Assembly (NCBI RefSeq): GCF_046506625.1
Contig: NZ_JBKFFP010000004.1
Location: forward strand, 310,001 to 374,000
Origin: Zhengella sedimenti
GTDB taxonomy: Bacteria > Pseudomonadota > Alphaproteobacteria > Rhizobiales > Rhizobiaceae
Length of the DNA: 64,000 bases
Direction: 5' to 3'
In this document: piece by piece, positions 31,829 through 41,700 of the stretch
Numbering within the stretch: position 1 is the first letter of the stretch
How the letters are laid out: each line of letters starts with the position of its first letter
Translations under genes and position numbers: made by a program
Notes under the pieces: generated by a model
Seen by the model: only the letters and a program-made list of their open reading frames with translations
Database searches by the model: none
What the model was told of the DNA's origin: nothing

Positions 31829-32564
31829 GTCCGGAACCTTCCCTCTGTTGAGCCTCACCCTGTGTCCGCCAGCCAAGTATCCGGGGGTCATGGACGAGTT
31901 GGTGATTTCATGAATGCGGGTTGGCCCACACCATTCCTGCCTGCACGGTCATTGTGGTCCCCCCGGAAACCCGGATGCCGCGATTGCCACCCTTGGCCCA
32001 GGTCCCGTATCGCTGGACAAAACTGCCCGTTGCACCGCCGCCCTTTGCCCGGACCCTTCAAAGAGCCGCCGCCGGCAACAGGCGGTGTGTGCAATCGTCA
32101 TTCAGGAGGGAGGAGAACCGCCGGCAAGACGGGACAATCGTCCAGATCTCGCGCACACGGGAATGAATAGCCCCGCCGCACCTGCGGCAGGACAACCCCT
32201 CCAAGGCAAATTCTTTTTGATAACGGCACGATGAAAGCCCTGGAAGAACGCCAGAAATTCACGCCGTGACTGCTTTTGATCAAAATAAACAGCGATACAA
32301 ATATAAGTCAATTCGAAACACTTAATTATTTCACTCGCAGTCATTTGACGAACCGCCGAATCCATTCACGCGCTAAACGGTTTCGCCGCCTCATCTGGAA
32401 AGGGAACGTGCCTGTGGATTTCCGCACGCAGGGCAGCCCGGAATGCTGCCACCGGTGATTGCTTTTTCCCTATATTCATTGGTAAGCAAATAATGTTGGT
32501 TCCGGCGGCACCTTTTGGCACGGCGGTTCCGGGAGAGCAGTCTGGAAAGAGGATAAACAGATCA
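31829..32564. other. Long intergenic control region between divergent RTX genes
   Basis: No credible gene is visible in these 736 bp; the short open frames lack ribosome-binding sites or family features. Bases 32215-32350 are markedly AT-rich compared with the window and include the perfect palindrome TTTTGATCAAAA (32274-32285). A possible plus-strand promoter is TTGCTT (32459-32464), an 18-base spacer and TAAGCA (32483-32488) ahead of the smaller RTX gene. AT-rich tracts like this are preferred by MucR/Ros- or H-NS-like silencers. Confidence 0.6.
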
Positions 32565-34646
32565 ATGACAACATACACGGTGACAGGGTTTTCGGCGACT
32601 TTCAACAACGTGACCGGCCTTGCAACGAGCTTCACGGCAGGCGTCGAGATCGAGATCGTCGTCAATGATTCCGTCACGACCTTCAGCTATGGGACCGACG
32701 CATCCAATCCCGGAGAACTGGACGACGTCACGATCAACCCGTTTGCCTACAACGAGCGCATCGACGGAACGTCAACTGACACCTTTTCCAGTGGCGCCGG
32801 ACCTGACGCCCAGTTCGGGCGGATCATCTGGGACGACAACGGCACCACGCGCATCAGCTATGTCCTCAATCTGGAAGACACGACGACAGGCACAAGCTAC
32901 ATCTTCTGCGTCGGCGGCACACCTCTGCCGGCCTTTACAACGGCGACCGCCTTCAACAACTTCCTTTCCAACGACGTCGTCTCGTTCTCGGCCGCGCCGG
33001 TCGGGTCGGGTTTCGGTCCCGGCGAGAACATTTCCTTGCCCGGCGTCCCGAATGTGGCAACCAGCGCCAATGACACGGTCATCGGCACCGCTGGAGACGA
33101 TTCCTTCGAGACCGGTGCGGGCAACGACGTCATTGCGACCGGCGGCGGCAACGATTACCTCGATGGCGGCGCCGGAAACGACGTTCTGAACCCCGGCGAC
33201 AATGACGGTTTCGGCGACACCATCCGCGGCTCGACGGGCAATGACGCCATCATCTACACCGCCAATGTCAACGGCTACCAGGAGGTGGACTACCGGTCGA
33301 TTCCGGGCGCGATCGTCGCCACGATCAACGGCGTCACCAACACGGCCAGCATCGTCAAGGGCGGTACGGGCACCGACACCTTCACCGATATCGCCAATCC
33401 GCTGGATGCCGGTTTCGTGAACGGCGGTTTCGCAATCCGGGGCACGGCCCTGGGCGACACATTCAACATCACCCTCGCCACGGACCAGTGGATGGCCATC
33501 CGCAGCGGCGACGGTGTCGATTCCTACACGATTTCCGGGAATGGCTCGGTGCGCCTGGACCTGCGTGGCGGCAACCAGGGCGCTATTGTCAACCTCAGTA
33601 ACGGCGTCATCGCCAATGACGGTTTCGGCAATGCGGAAACCTTCAGCGGCACCTTCCAGCAGTTGCGCGGCACCGACTTCGCAGACACGTTCACCGGTTC
33701 GTCCGGCGATGACCAGTTCGACGGCAGCGGCGGCGACGACATCATCAATGGCGGCGGCGGCTTCGACCGTGTACGCTTTGACCGGCCACAGAACAATGTT
33801 GGCGTCGTCGTGAACCTGACGGCCGGTACCGCGACCGGTGAATGGAACGGTGTCGCCTACACCAAGACACTTTCCAACATCGAATGGATTCGCGGTTCTG
33901 TCCACAATGACGTGGTCACCGGTTCGGATGCTGGCGAGCGTTTCGATGGCGGCCTCGGCAATGACGTGCTCTCCGGCCTTGGCGGGAATGACACAATCGA
34001 CGGCGGCGACGGCAATGACCTGGTCATCGGCGGCGCCGGCGCGGACATACTCTCCGGAGGAGCGGGCTTCGATACGCTCAGCTACGCAAGCTCCGGCGCC
34101 GCCGTTCAGGTCTTTCTGGGCGGGAACACGGCTTCGGGCGGCGATGCCGAGGGAGATACGATTTCCGGTTTCGAGAACGTCTTCGGCTCTGCCTACAATG
34201 ACCGCCTGTTCGGCTCCGCACAGGTGAACCTGCTCGATGGCGGCGCAGGCAGCGACATCATGCTCGGCAACAATGGCAACGACACGCTGCGCGGCCGCGA
34301 AGGCCGGGATATCATGTATGGCGGCAACCAGAACGACACCTTCGTCTATCTGGACCTGTCCGATTCCGGTCTGCTGTTCGCCAATCGCGACCGCATCCAG
34401 GACTTCACCGACGGTGAGGACACCATCGACCTGTCGGCACTCGACGCCAACACGAATGTTGGAGGGAACCAGGCCTTCACCTACATCAACGGTGCCTTCA
34501 CGGGCGTCGCGGGCCAGTTGCGGTCCTGGGAATTCGGCGGCCTGACCTTCATCGAAGGTGACGTTGACGGCAACGGCTCAGCCGATTTCCGCATCGAGCT
34601 GCTCGGCACGGGTCTCGGAATCGACGCAAGCGATTTCGTTCTCTGA
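32565..34646 (+). CDS. RTX-type calcium-binding protein, probable type I secretion substrate (smaller copy)
   Basis: ATG 32565 gives 693 residues (MTTYTVTGFSATFNN); AGAGGA lies 12 bases ahead. The first about 165 residues are a beta-rich domain without RTX repeats. Nonapeptide repeats start at GTAGDDSFETGAGND (about 173) and recur to about 505. The last 205 residues match the tail of the divergent RTX gene, with GDVDGNGSADF and the terminal hydrophobic SDFVL secretion signal. There is no enzymatic motif. A hairpin terminator follows. The two proteins probably use the same type I exporter, encoded elsewhere. Confidence 0.88.
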   Translation: MTTYTVTGFSATFNNVTGLATSFTAGVEIEIVVNDSVTTFSYGTDASNPGELDDVTINPFAYNERIDGTSTDTFSSGAGPDAQFGRIIWDDNGTTRISYVLNLEDTTTGTSYIFCVGGTPLPAFTTATAFNNFLSNDVVSFSAAPVGSGFGPGENISLPGVPNVATSANDTVIGTAGDDSFETGAGNDVIATGGGNDYLDGGAGNDVLNPGDNDGFGDTIRGSTGNDAIIYTANVNGYQEVDYRSIPGAIVATINGVTNTASIVKGGTGTDTFTDIANPLDAGFVNGGFAIRGTALGDTFNITLATDQWMAIRSGDGVDSYTISGNGSVRLDLRGGNQGAIVNLSNGVIANDGFGNAETFSGTFQQLRGTDFADTFTGSSGDDQFDGSGGDDIINGGGGFDRVRFDRPQNNVGVVVNLTAGTATGEWNGVAYTKTLSNIEWIRGSVHNDVVTGSDAGERFDGGLGNDVLSGLGGNDTIDGGDGNDLVIGGAGADILSGGAGFDTLSYASSGAAVQVFLGGNTASGGDAEGDTISGFENVFGSAYNDRLFGSAQVNLLDGGAGSDIMLGNNGNDTLRGREGRDIMYGGNQNDTFVYLDLSDSGLLFANRDRIQDFTDGEDTIDLSALDANTNVGGNQAFTYINGAFTGVAGQLRSWEFGGLTFIEGDVDGNGSADFRIELLGTGLGIDASDFVL
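34029..34646 (+). repeat. Long inverted repeat, arm 2 (RTX 3' end)
   Basis: This is the counterpart of 29081-29698 on the opposite strand. The 205 encoded residues align without gaps. Least conserved is the segment just before GQLRSWEF; most conserved are the RTX block FGSAQVNLLDGGAGSD and the final LLGTGLGIDA. Confidence 0.8.
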
Positions 34647-34665
34647 CCGGAAGCGGAGCCGACCG

Positions 34666-34706
34666 GGCCGGCAGGCAAGCCACAAGGCTGTCTGCCGGCC
34701 TTTTTT
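34666..34706 (+). terminator. Rho-independent terminator after the smaller RTX gene
   Basis: A GC-rich hairpin (GGCCGGCAGGCAAGCC against GGCTGTCTGCCGGCC) is followed by TTTTTT at 34701. It lies 19 bases after the stop codon of the RTX gene. Confidence 0.85.
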
Positions 34707-34739
34707 CTTGTCGCGGACCGGGCCGGGTTCGCGGCCGCG

Positions 34740-35450
34740 TCACGCCACGGCGGCATATGCCTCGTCGGTCGCACGGTTCAACGCCTCCGTGATGGCCAGC
34801 CGCGCCGCCTCGATCTCTCCTGCATCGGCCTTGCGGTCGATGAAGACCGGAGCGCCGGTCTTGATGCAGGCGCGGCCGAAGGGAAGGTTGAGCACGGCCT
34901 TGTCCCAGGCCTTCTCGAAACGGATATGGCGGCTTGTGGCATAGGCCAGCGGCACCACCGGGCGTCCGGATGCCATTGCGAGGCGCACGATGCCCTCGCC
35001 GGCGTCGCGCGGCCTGCCCTTGGAAATGTCCGCGATGGTGGCAACGTTCATCCCCTTGCGCAGGCAGCGCACAAGGTCGATGAGCGCCTGGGCCCCGCCC
35101 TTTTCCAGCCGCACGCCATCGCCCGTGCGGCCACCGGACCCCCGGATGACATGCATTCCCATCCGCTCGACAAGCCTGGCGTTCAGTTCAGCGTCGGCGC
35201 TCGTCGACAGCATGGTGGCGAATTCCATTCCGGGCGGCCGCAGGAACGGAACCATGAAATGCTGGCCGTGCCAGAGTGCGATGATGACCGGGAATTCGAT
35301 GTCATCCGGTTTCTCGAGGCTGTCGGATTCGGGAACAAGACGGTTCGTCCGGAAGACGAAGGCAAGCCATCCATGCGCGATTGCGGCCAGGATCGTGTTC
35401 ACGGTCCGTGACCGGAACACGCGCTTTCTCAGATTGCGAAACGTTGCCAT
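34740..35450 (-). CDS. Lysophospholipid acyltransferase family protein (DUF374)
   Basis: ATG 35450 gives 236 residues; the upstream extension covers the divergent promoter and is rejected. The sequence has an N-terminal amphipathic helix, the active-site block ALWHGQHFMVPFL, a glycine-rich STSADAELNARL stretch, ADISKGRPRDAGEGIVRLA in the substrate region, and SGRPVVPLAYATSRH. These fit the DUF374 branch of LPLAT acyltransferases, often linked to lipid A or unusual lipid acylation at the inner membrane. It is divergent from an acyl carrier protein and ketoacyl synthase, which could supply the acyl chain. Confidence 0.82.
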   Translation of the reverse strand: MATFRNLRKRVFRSRTVNTILAAIAHGWLAFVFRTNRLVPESDSLEKPDDIEFPVIIALWHGQHFMVPFLRPPGMEFATMLSTSADAELNARLVERMGMHVIRGSGGRTGDGVRLEKGGAQALIDLVRCLRKGMNVATIADISKGRPRDAGEGIVRLAMASGRPVVPLAYATSRHIRFEKAWDKAVLNLPFGRACIKTGAPVFIDRKADAGEIEAARLAITEALNRATDEAYAAVA

Positions 35451-35620
35451 GCGCCCTACGCGGCCCCCCGCCCCCTTGGAACCAACACCATGCCCGGTCG
35501 GGGCATTCCGCGAAGAACGGATTCGCGCCGATGGGCTACCATATTTGGCAGCGGTGATATATGGGAGTTCAAAATCAGGGTCAAACACAGCAGTCGCACT
35601 GCGACGGGGGACAGTTTCGC

Positions 35621-35857
35621 ATGAAGGTCAGTCTTGACGATTTCCTGCAGCTTCTGAATGAGGAATTTCCCGGCAAGGGAATCGGAGCGGATACGAAAGT
35701 CGCCGAAACGGGCATCGATTCGCTCGACCTCGCCGACATCGTCTTCAAGATGGAGGACAAGTTCGGCGCCGAATACAGCCTCGATATCAACGAACTCAAC
35801 ATCGACGACGAAATCACCGTCGGCCAGATCTTCACACTGATCAAAGAACACTCCTGA
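35621..35857 (+). CDS. Acyl carrier protein (specialised, non-AcpP)
   Basis: From ATG 35621 the product has 78 residues, an all-helical acidic carrier with the phosphopantetheine site GIDSLDLADIV (S34). The flanking sequence differs from housekeeping AcpP (GADSLDTVELV), so it serves a dedicated acyl or polyketide chain. It is followed after 2 bases by the ketoacyl synthase gene, so the two are one transcript. The divergent acyltransferase is the likely acceptor enzyme. No phosphopantetheinyl transferase lies nearby. Confidence 0.88.
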   Translation: MKVSLDDFLQLLNEEFPGKGIGADTKVAETGIDSLDLADIVFKMEDKFGAEYSLDINELNIDDEITVGQIFTLIKEHS

Positions 35858-35859
35858 CA

Positions 35860-37056
35860 ATGCGGCGCGTAGCAATCACCGGACTCGGCGTTCTCACGGC
35901 GAATGCGTCGAGCATTGCCGAATTTCGCGATACACTCCTGGAAGGACGCGTCGGCATCGCGCCGCGGCCCATCGGTGGCCTCGTAGGACGCGACATGCCG
36001 CTGGCATGTATCGATGACGCGGTGATGGCGGCAAGCGGCGTTGAACTGTCGCCGCGCTTCGACCGGCTGGCGCATCTGGCGCTCATTGCCGCCAAGGAAG
36101 CGATGGCAACCGCCGGCCTCGAAAAAGGCTCGGCGGAACTTGCGGAGGCCACCATCCTGTTCGGCACCGCCCTGGGCGGCGGCAACACGCTGGAGGAAGG
36201 CTATACCCGTTACTTCAAGGATGGCCGCAAGCCGCATCCCTTCTCCGTTCCGAAAATGATGCCGAGCGCGCCGGCTGCCGCGCTTTCCATGGCCTGGGGC
36301 ATCAAGGGGCCGTCCAGCACGGTTTCCAGCGCCTGTTCCTCGTCGTCAGCCGCCATTGCTGCGGGCTGCAGCGCCATCCTTTCCGGAGAGGCCGACATCG
36401 TCGTGTCTGGCGGCACCGAATCCGCGCTGACAGAGACGATCCTGTTGGCATGGGAGCAGCTCAAGGTGGTCAGTACCGATACGTGCCGTCCGTTCAGCGC
36501 CACCCGCAAGGGTATGGTGCTGGGCGAAGGCGCGGCGGTCGTCATCCTGGAAGCAGAGGATCATGCACGCGCCCGTGGTGCGCAAATCCTCGGCTATGTT
36601 GCCGGAACCGGGGCGACCTCTGACGCCGCCGATCTCGTCAAGCCGAGCCAGGAGGGCCAGGTGGAAGCCATCCGCCGGGCGCTGAAGCGTGCCGGCATCG
36701 GGCCCCGCGACATCGGCTATATCAACGCGCATGGCACCGGCACCCGTCAGAACGACATTGTCGAATCGGCGACGATTCGTGCGGTTTTCGGCGACGAACC
36801 GCCGCCCGTTTCCAGCACCAAGTCGATCCATGGCCACACCATCGCCGCCGCTGGCGCGATCGAGGGAACCGCGACGCTGCTGGCGCTGCTCGGCCAGTTT
36901 GCCCCGCCCACGATGAACTTCGAGGAACCCGACCCGGAGTGCCCGCTCGACGTGGTGCCCAATGCCAGCCGGGCGCTCTCCATGGAATACGCCTTGTCCA
37001 ATTCGTTTGCCTTCGGCGGCCACAACGTCGCTCTGATTTTCCAGAAGGCGGAATGA
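35860..37056 (+). CDS. Beta-ketoacyl-ACP synthase, FabF-like
   Basis: The 398-residue thiolase-fold enzyme has the nucleophile C159 in SSACSSSSAA, H291 in NAHGTGT and H326 in KSIHGHTIAAAG, the Cys-His-His triad of KAS I/II. K321 and the GGHNV loop near the C-terminus are present. It condenses malonyl-ACP with an acyl primer. The tight linkage to a special ACP and the lack of other fatty-acid genes suggest one dedicated elongation step rather than bulk synthesis. Confidence 0.9.
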   Translation: MRRVAITGLGVLTANASSIAEFRDTLLEGRVGIAPRPIGGLVGRDMPLACIDDAVMAASGVELSPRFDRLAHLALIAAKEAMATAGLEKGSAELAEATILFGTALGGGNTLEEGYTRYFKDGRKPHPFSVPKMMPSAPAAALSMAWGIKGPSSTVSSACSSSSAAIAAGCSAILSGEADIVVSGGTESALTETILLAWEQLKVVSTDTCRPFSATRKGMVLGEGAAVVILEAEDHARARGAQILGYVAGTGATSDAADLVKPSQEGQVEAIRRALKRAGIGPRDIGYINAHGTGTRQNDIVESATIRAVFGDEPPPVSSTKSIHGHTIAAAGAIEGTATLLALLGQFAPPTMNFEEPDPECPLDVVPNASRALSMEYALSNSFAFGGHNVALIFQKAE

Positions 37057-37153
37057 ACGGCGAAATGCAGCCTCGGCGTGGGCAAGGGCGGGCGGTGGTT
37101 CCGCCTGTCTGGTGGCGGCTTGCGAACCGGGTGCGAATCTCCGGGAAACGAAC

Positions 37154-37492
37154 ATGCGTCTGGCGATCCTGATCGGCGGCCTGTCCGGCGCGGCCGGCGT
37201 TGGCCTCTCCGCCTATGCGGCCCATGCCGGCGGCGGCAATGCCGGCACCGCGGCGCAGATGCTGCTGTTTCATGCGCCGGCTTTCCTGGCTCTCGGCTTC
37301 TTTCCGGCCGGCCTGCTGCGCAATCTCGCCATCCTCGGCCTCACGCTCGGGCTTGCGCTGTTTTGCGGCGACCTTCTGGCGCGTGATTTCCTCGGCAGCC
37401 GCCTGTTCCCCATGGCGGCCCCGGCGGGCGGAATGACCCTGATCGCGGGCTGGCTGGTCGTGGCCTTGAGCGGTCTTGTCCGCAGCCGGTGA
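37154..37492 (+). CDS. DUF423 family small membrane protein
   Basis: ATG 37154 is used instead of an upstream in-frame start because it begins the membrane part directly; 112 residues. Four hydrophobic helices and the stretch YAAHAGGGNAGTAAQMLLFHA match the DUF423/YgdD family (usual length 110-130). Function unknown. It follows the ketoacyl synthase by 97 bp on the same strand and converges on the M20 gene with a 4-bp gap. Confidence 0.78.
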   Translation: MRLAILIGGLSGAAGVGLSAYAAHAGGGNAGTAAQMLLFHAPAFLALGFFPAGLLRNLAILGLTLGLALFCGDLLARDFLGSRLFPMAAPAGGMTLIAGWLVVALSGLVRSR

Positions 37493-37496
37493 ACCT

Positions 37497-38672
37497 TCAG
37501 TTCGTCAGCGGCAGAAGCCGTTCGGTCAGGCGAACCCAGTAGCCGACCCCGTGCGGAATGGCGTCATCGTTGAAGTCATAGGCCGGATGATGCAGCGATG
37601 CGCTGTCACCGTTGCCCATGAAGATGAAGGCGCCGGGCCGGGCGTTCAGCATGAAGGAAAAATCCTCCGCGCCCATCATCGGCGCGCAGTCCGCGGCCAC
37701 CTTGTCATGGCCGGCGATCTCGCGGGCGGTTTCCAGCGCCAGCGCGGTTTCGTCGGGATGGTTCACGGTGACGGGGTAGCCGGTCCGGTAGGACAGCGTC
37801 GCCCTGGCGCCGAAAGCCGCTGCAACGGTCTCGATCATGGCCGCCATGCGCGCCTCCACATCCTGCCGGACGCTTTCCGACAGGGTGCGTACCGTGCCCT
37901 TCAGGGCCACGGTCTGCGGAATGACATTGTAGGCATCCGTGTCGGTGCGCATCGACGTGACAGACAGCACGGCGCTTTCCACCGGATCGACCGTGCGCGA
38001 AACGATGGATTGCAGACTGGTGATCAGATGGGCCGCGACCAGCGTCGTGTCCACCGTGGTATGGGGCATCGCTGCGTGGCCGCCCTTCCCTTCCAGTTGA
38101 ACCGAGAAATGATCCGCCGCCGCCATGATCGGACCCGTCCGCATGGCAAAATGGCCGATTGGCAGCCCCGGCAGGTTGTGCATGCCGAACACGCGCTGGA
38201 TGCCGAAGCGTTCCATGAGACCGTCCTCGACCATCGCCTTGCCGCCCGCCCCGCCCTCTTCGGCCGGCTGGAAAATGAAGACGGCCGTCCCGTCGAAGGA
38301 GCGCGTCTTGGCCAGCCACTCGGCCGCGCCAAGCAGCATCGCCGTATGGCCGTCATGGCCGCAGGCATGCATCTTGCCGGCGGTCTTCGACGCCCACGGC
38401 TTGCCGGTGATTTCGTTGATGGGAAGCGCGTCCATGTCGGCGCGCAGGGCGATCACCTGTCCCTTCGTGTCGCTTCGCCCCTTCAGCACGCCGACGACCC
38501 CAGTTCGCCCGATCCCCGTCACCACGTCATCGCACCCGAACGAGCGCAAACGGTCCGCCACGAAAGCCGCCGTACGGTGGACGTCATAGAGCAGTTCGGG
38601 ATTGGCATGCAGGTCGCGCCGCCATTCCGTCAGGCGGGCGGCGGAGCGGGCGAAGTCTTCGATGGCGGCCAT
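37497..38672 (-). CDS. M20 family amidohydrolase (hippurate hydrolase / N-acyl-amino acid amidohydrolase type)
   Basis: The 391 residues have the M20D pattern: RRDLHANPEL near the N-terminus, ALRADMDALPI, MHACGHDGHTAMLLG, FQPAEEGGAGGKAM and MMGAEDFSFML near the end. This is a different M20 branch from the two carboxypeptidase-like genes in the catabolic regulon. It removes acyl groups from N-acyl amino acids, indole-amino acids or hippurate in the cytoplasm. It stands alone between the lipid module and mfd, 85 bp from mfd. Confidence 0.9.
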   Translation of the reverse strand: MAAIEDFARSAARLTEWRRDLHANPELLYDVHRTAAFVADRLRSFGCDDVVTGIGRTGVVGVLKGRSDTKGQVIALRADMDALPINEITGKPWASKTAGKMHACGHDGHTAMLLGAAEWLAKTRSFDGTAVFIFQPAEEGGAGGKAMVEDGLMERFGIQRVFGMHNLPGLPIGHFAMRTGPIMAAADHFSVQLEGKGGHAAMPHTTVDTTLVAAHLITSLQSIVSRTVDPVESAVLSVTSMRTDTDAYNVIPQTVALKGTVRTLSESVRQDVEARMAAMIETVAAAFGARATLSYRTGYPVTVNHPDETALALETAREIAGHDKVAADCAPMMGAEDFSFMLNARPGAFIFMGNGDSASLHHPAYDFNDDAIPHGVGYWVRLTERLLPLTN

Positions 38673-38757
38673 GCGGTATCCTGATTGGTATCCGGGGTGA
38701 ACGTCGAAGTCTTTACATAGGCCGGCGCGCGCCTGTCCGCCAGTCGCCGGGCCCGCG

Positions 38758-41700
38758 TTATGCCGCCTCCGCCAGCTTCGCCAGTTGCGTCATGACCACC
38801 GCCGCACCCGCCAGGCGTTTTTCCTGGCTCGGCAGGTCGCGCATCAGGAAAACGCTCTGGTCGGGCCGGATCTTGGCGAGCGAACCCTGCCCGGCGATGT
38901 ATTGCACCAGCGCGGCCGGGTTGGGGAACGTCCTGTCGCGGAACTGGATGACCACGCCTTTCGGTCCGGCGTCCAGCTTCTCGACATTGGCCTTGCGGCA
39001 AAGCGCCTTGATGTAGACGATCTTGAGCAGGTGCTGCACTTCGTCGGGAAGCGGCCCGAAGCGATCGATGAGTTCCGCGCCGAACCCGTCGATTTCCTGC
39101 GGCGTGGCGAGGTCCGCCAGTCGGCGGTAGAGGCCCATGCGCAACTGCAGGTCCGGCACGTAGTGTTCCGGGATCATCACAGACGTGCCCACCGAAATCT
39201 GCGGCGACCATCCGCTGTCGCTGGCGATCTCCTCGCCGCGAATTTCCTGCACCGCCTCTTCCAGCATCTGCTGGTAAAGCTCGTAGCCCACCTCCCGGAT
39301 ATGGCCCGACTGCTCCTCGCCGAGCAGGTTGCCGGCGCCGCGGATGTCGAGATCGTGGCTGGCAAGCTGGAAGCCCGCGCCGAGCGTGTCGAGCGATTGC
39401 AGCACTTTCAGCCGGCGTTCCGCGGTCGTCGTCAGGCTCTTGCGGGCCGGCAGGGTGAACAGCGCGTAGGCGCGAAGCTTCGACCGGCCCACCCGGCCAC
39501 GCAACTGGTAAAGCTGGGCGAGACCGAACATGTCGGCGCGGTGGACAATCAGGGTGTTGGCCGTCGGGATGTCGAGACCGGATTCGACGATCGTCGTCGA
39601 CAGCAACACGTCATACTGGCCGTCATAGAAGGCGTTCATGATGTCGTCGAGTTCACCTGCGGCGATCTGGCCGTGCGCGACGGCCACCTTCAGTTCCGGC
39701 ACCTGCTCCGCCAGGAAGGTCCTGATCTCGTCCAGATCGGCGATGCGCGGCACGACATAGAAGCTCTGCCCGCCGCGATAGCGCTCGCGAAGCAATGTCT
39801 CGCGGATCACCACCGGATCGAAGGGCGAGATGAAGGTGCGCACCGCCATGCGGTCGACGGGCGGCGTGGTGATGAGCGAAAGCTCCCGCACGCCCGACAG
39901 CGACAGTTGCAACGTCCGCGGAATCGGCGTCGCCGACAAAGTAAGCACGTGGACGTCGCTTTTCAGTTCCTTGAGCCGCTCCTTGTGCTTGACGCCGAAA
40001 TGCTGCTCCTCGTCGATGATCAGAAGGCCGAGCCGTGCGAATTTCACGCTGGTGCCGAGCAGCGCATGGGTGCCGACCACGATGTCGACGGTGCCGTCGG
40101 AAATGCCTTTCTTGGTGTCTGCCAGTTCCCTGGCCCCGACGAAGCGGGACGCCTGGCGAACCGTCACGGGCAGTCCGGCGAAGCGTTGCGAGAAGGTCTT
40201 GAAATGCTGGCGCGACAGCAGTGTCGTCGGCACCACGATGGCCACCTGCAGGCCCTCCATGGCCGCCACGAAGGCCGCGCGCAGCGCCACCTCGGTCTTG
40301 CCGAAGCCGACGTCGCCGCAGACCAGCCTGTCCATGGGCTTGCCCTTGCCGAGATCCTCGATGACCGCATCGATGGCAGTCTGCTGGTCCTCCGTCTCCT
40401 CATAGGGAAAACGGGCCGCGAATTCACCATAGAGACCTTCGGGCGGCGCCAGCTTCGGCGCGCCGCGCATCTCGCGCTCGGCGGCGATGCGGATGAGCTG
40501 GCCGGCCATTTCCAGCAGCTTCTTCTTGAGCTTGGCCTTGCGCGCCTGCCACGCGACACCGCCCAGCCGGTCCAGCACCGCTTCCGACGCCTCCGATCCG
40601 TAGCGCGACAGGAGGTCGATGTTCTCCACCGGAAGGAACAGCTTGCCATCGCCCGCATAATGCAGTTCGAGGCAATCATGGGGCGCGCCGGCGGCCTCGA
40701 TGGTCCGCAGCCCCATGAACCGGCCAATACCGTGTTCGGCATGGACGACGACATCCCCGGCGGCAAGCGAGGAAACCTCGGAGATGAAATCGGCGCCCTT
40801 GCCTCGGCGTTTCGAGCGGCGCACCAGGCGGTCGCCAAGCATGTCCTGCTCGGCGATGACCGCAAGGCCGGGCGCAGTGAAGCCATGCTCGATGGGCAGC
40901 ACCGAGAGTGCAACGGCCTGCCCCTTCAGCCGCTCCGCCTCCTCCAGCGTCGCTGCCGGCTCCATGCCGCCGAGCCCGTGTTCGGCCAGGATCTGCGACA
41001 GCCGGTCGAGCGAACCTTCCGTCCAGCCGGCGATGATGACCCGGTTGCCCGCCGATCTGAGCCCGGAAACATGCCTGACCACATGGTCGAACACGTTCGC
41101 GCCGGGATCCGCGCGTTCCTCGGCGAAATTGCGCGCCTGCTGCGCCTTGGCGTGAAGGATGTAGCGGCCTTCCGTGAACGGCTGGTCGAAAGGCGTGAGC
41201 GTGATGTTGAGGCGCTCGCTGGCCCGCCGTTCCGCTTCCTCGCGCGTCAGGTAGAGGCTTTCCGGCGGGACCGGGCGATAGGGGACGCCGCCGGCGCTTT
41301 CGCCCTGGTTGCGGCGCGCTTCGTAATGTTCGCGGATCTGCGCCACGCGCCCGTCCAGCGCCTCATGGGCGAGGTGGTCGAAAACGAAGGGGGCATGCGG
41401 AAGCAGGTCGAAGACTGTTTCCAGCCCCTCGTAGAAAAGCGGCAGCCAGTGCTCCATGCCGGCGAAGCGCCGTCCCTCAGTCACCGACTGGTAAAGCGCG
41501 TCGTCCCGCTGCGGAGCGCCGAAGGCCTCGATATAGGCGCGCCGGAACCGGCTGATCGTCTCGGGCGTCAGCGCCACCTCGCTCATGGCTTCCAGCCGCA
41601 TCTGCTTGTGCTGGCCGGTGGTGCGCTGCGTGGCCGGATCGAAGGCCCGGATCGATTCCAGCGTGTCGCCGAAGAAATCGAGACGCAGCGGTTCTTCCGC

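Noticed and set aside
31888..32365. Short open frames of 60-90 codons in the RTX intergenic region
   Set aside because: No ribosome-binding site, no family resemblance and inconsistent composition.
37123..37145. Cobalamin-riboswitch-like string near the DUF423 gene
   Set aside because: A short GGTGCGAATC-type word is present but the conserved B12 box and long leader are missing; the gap is only 97 bp.
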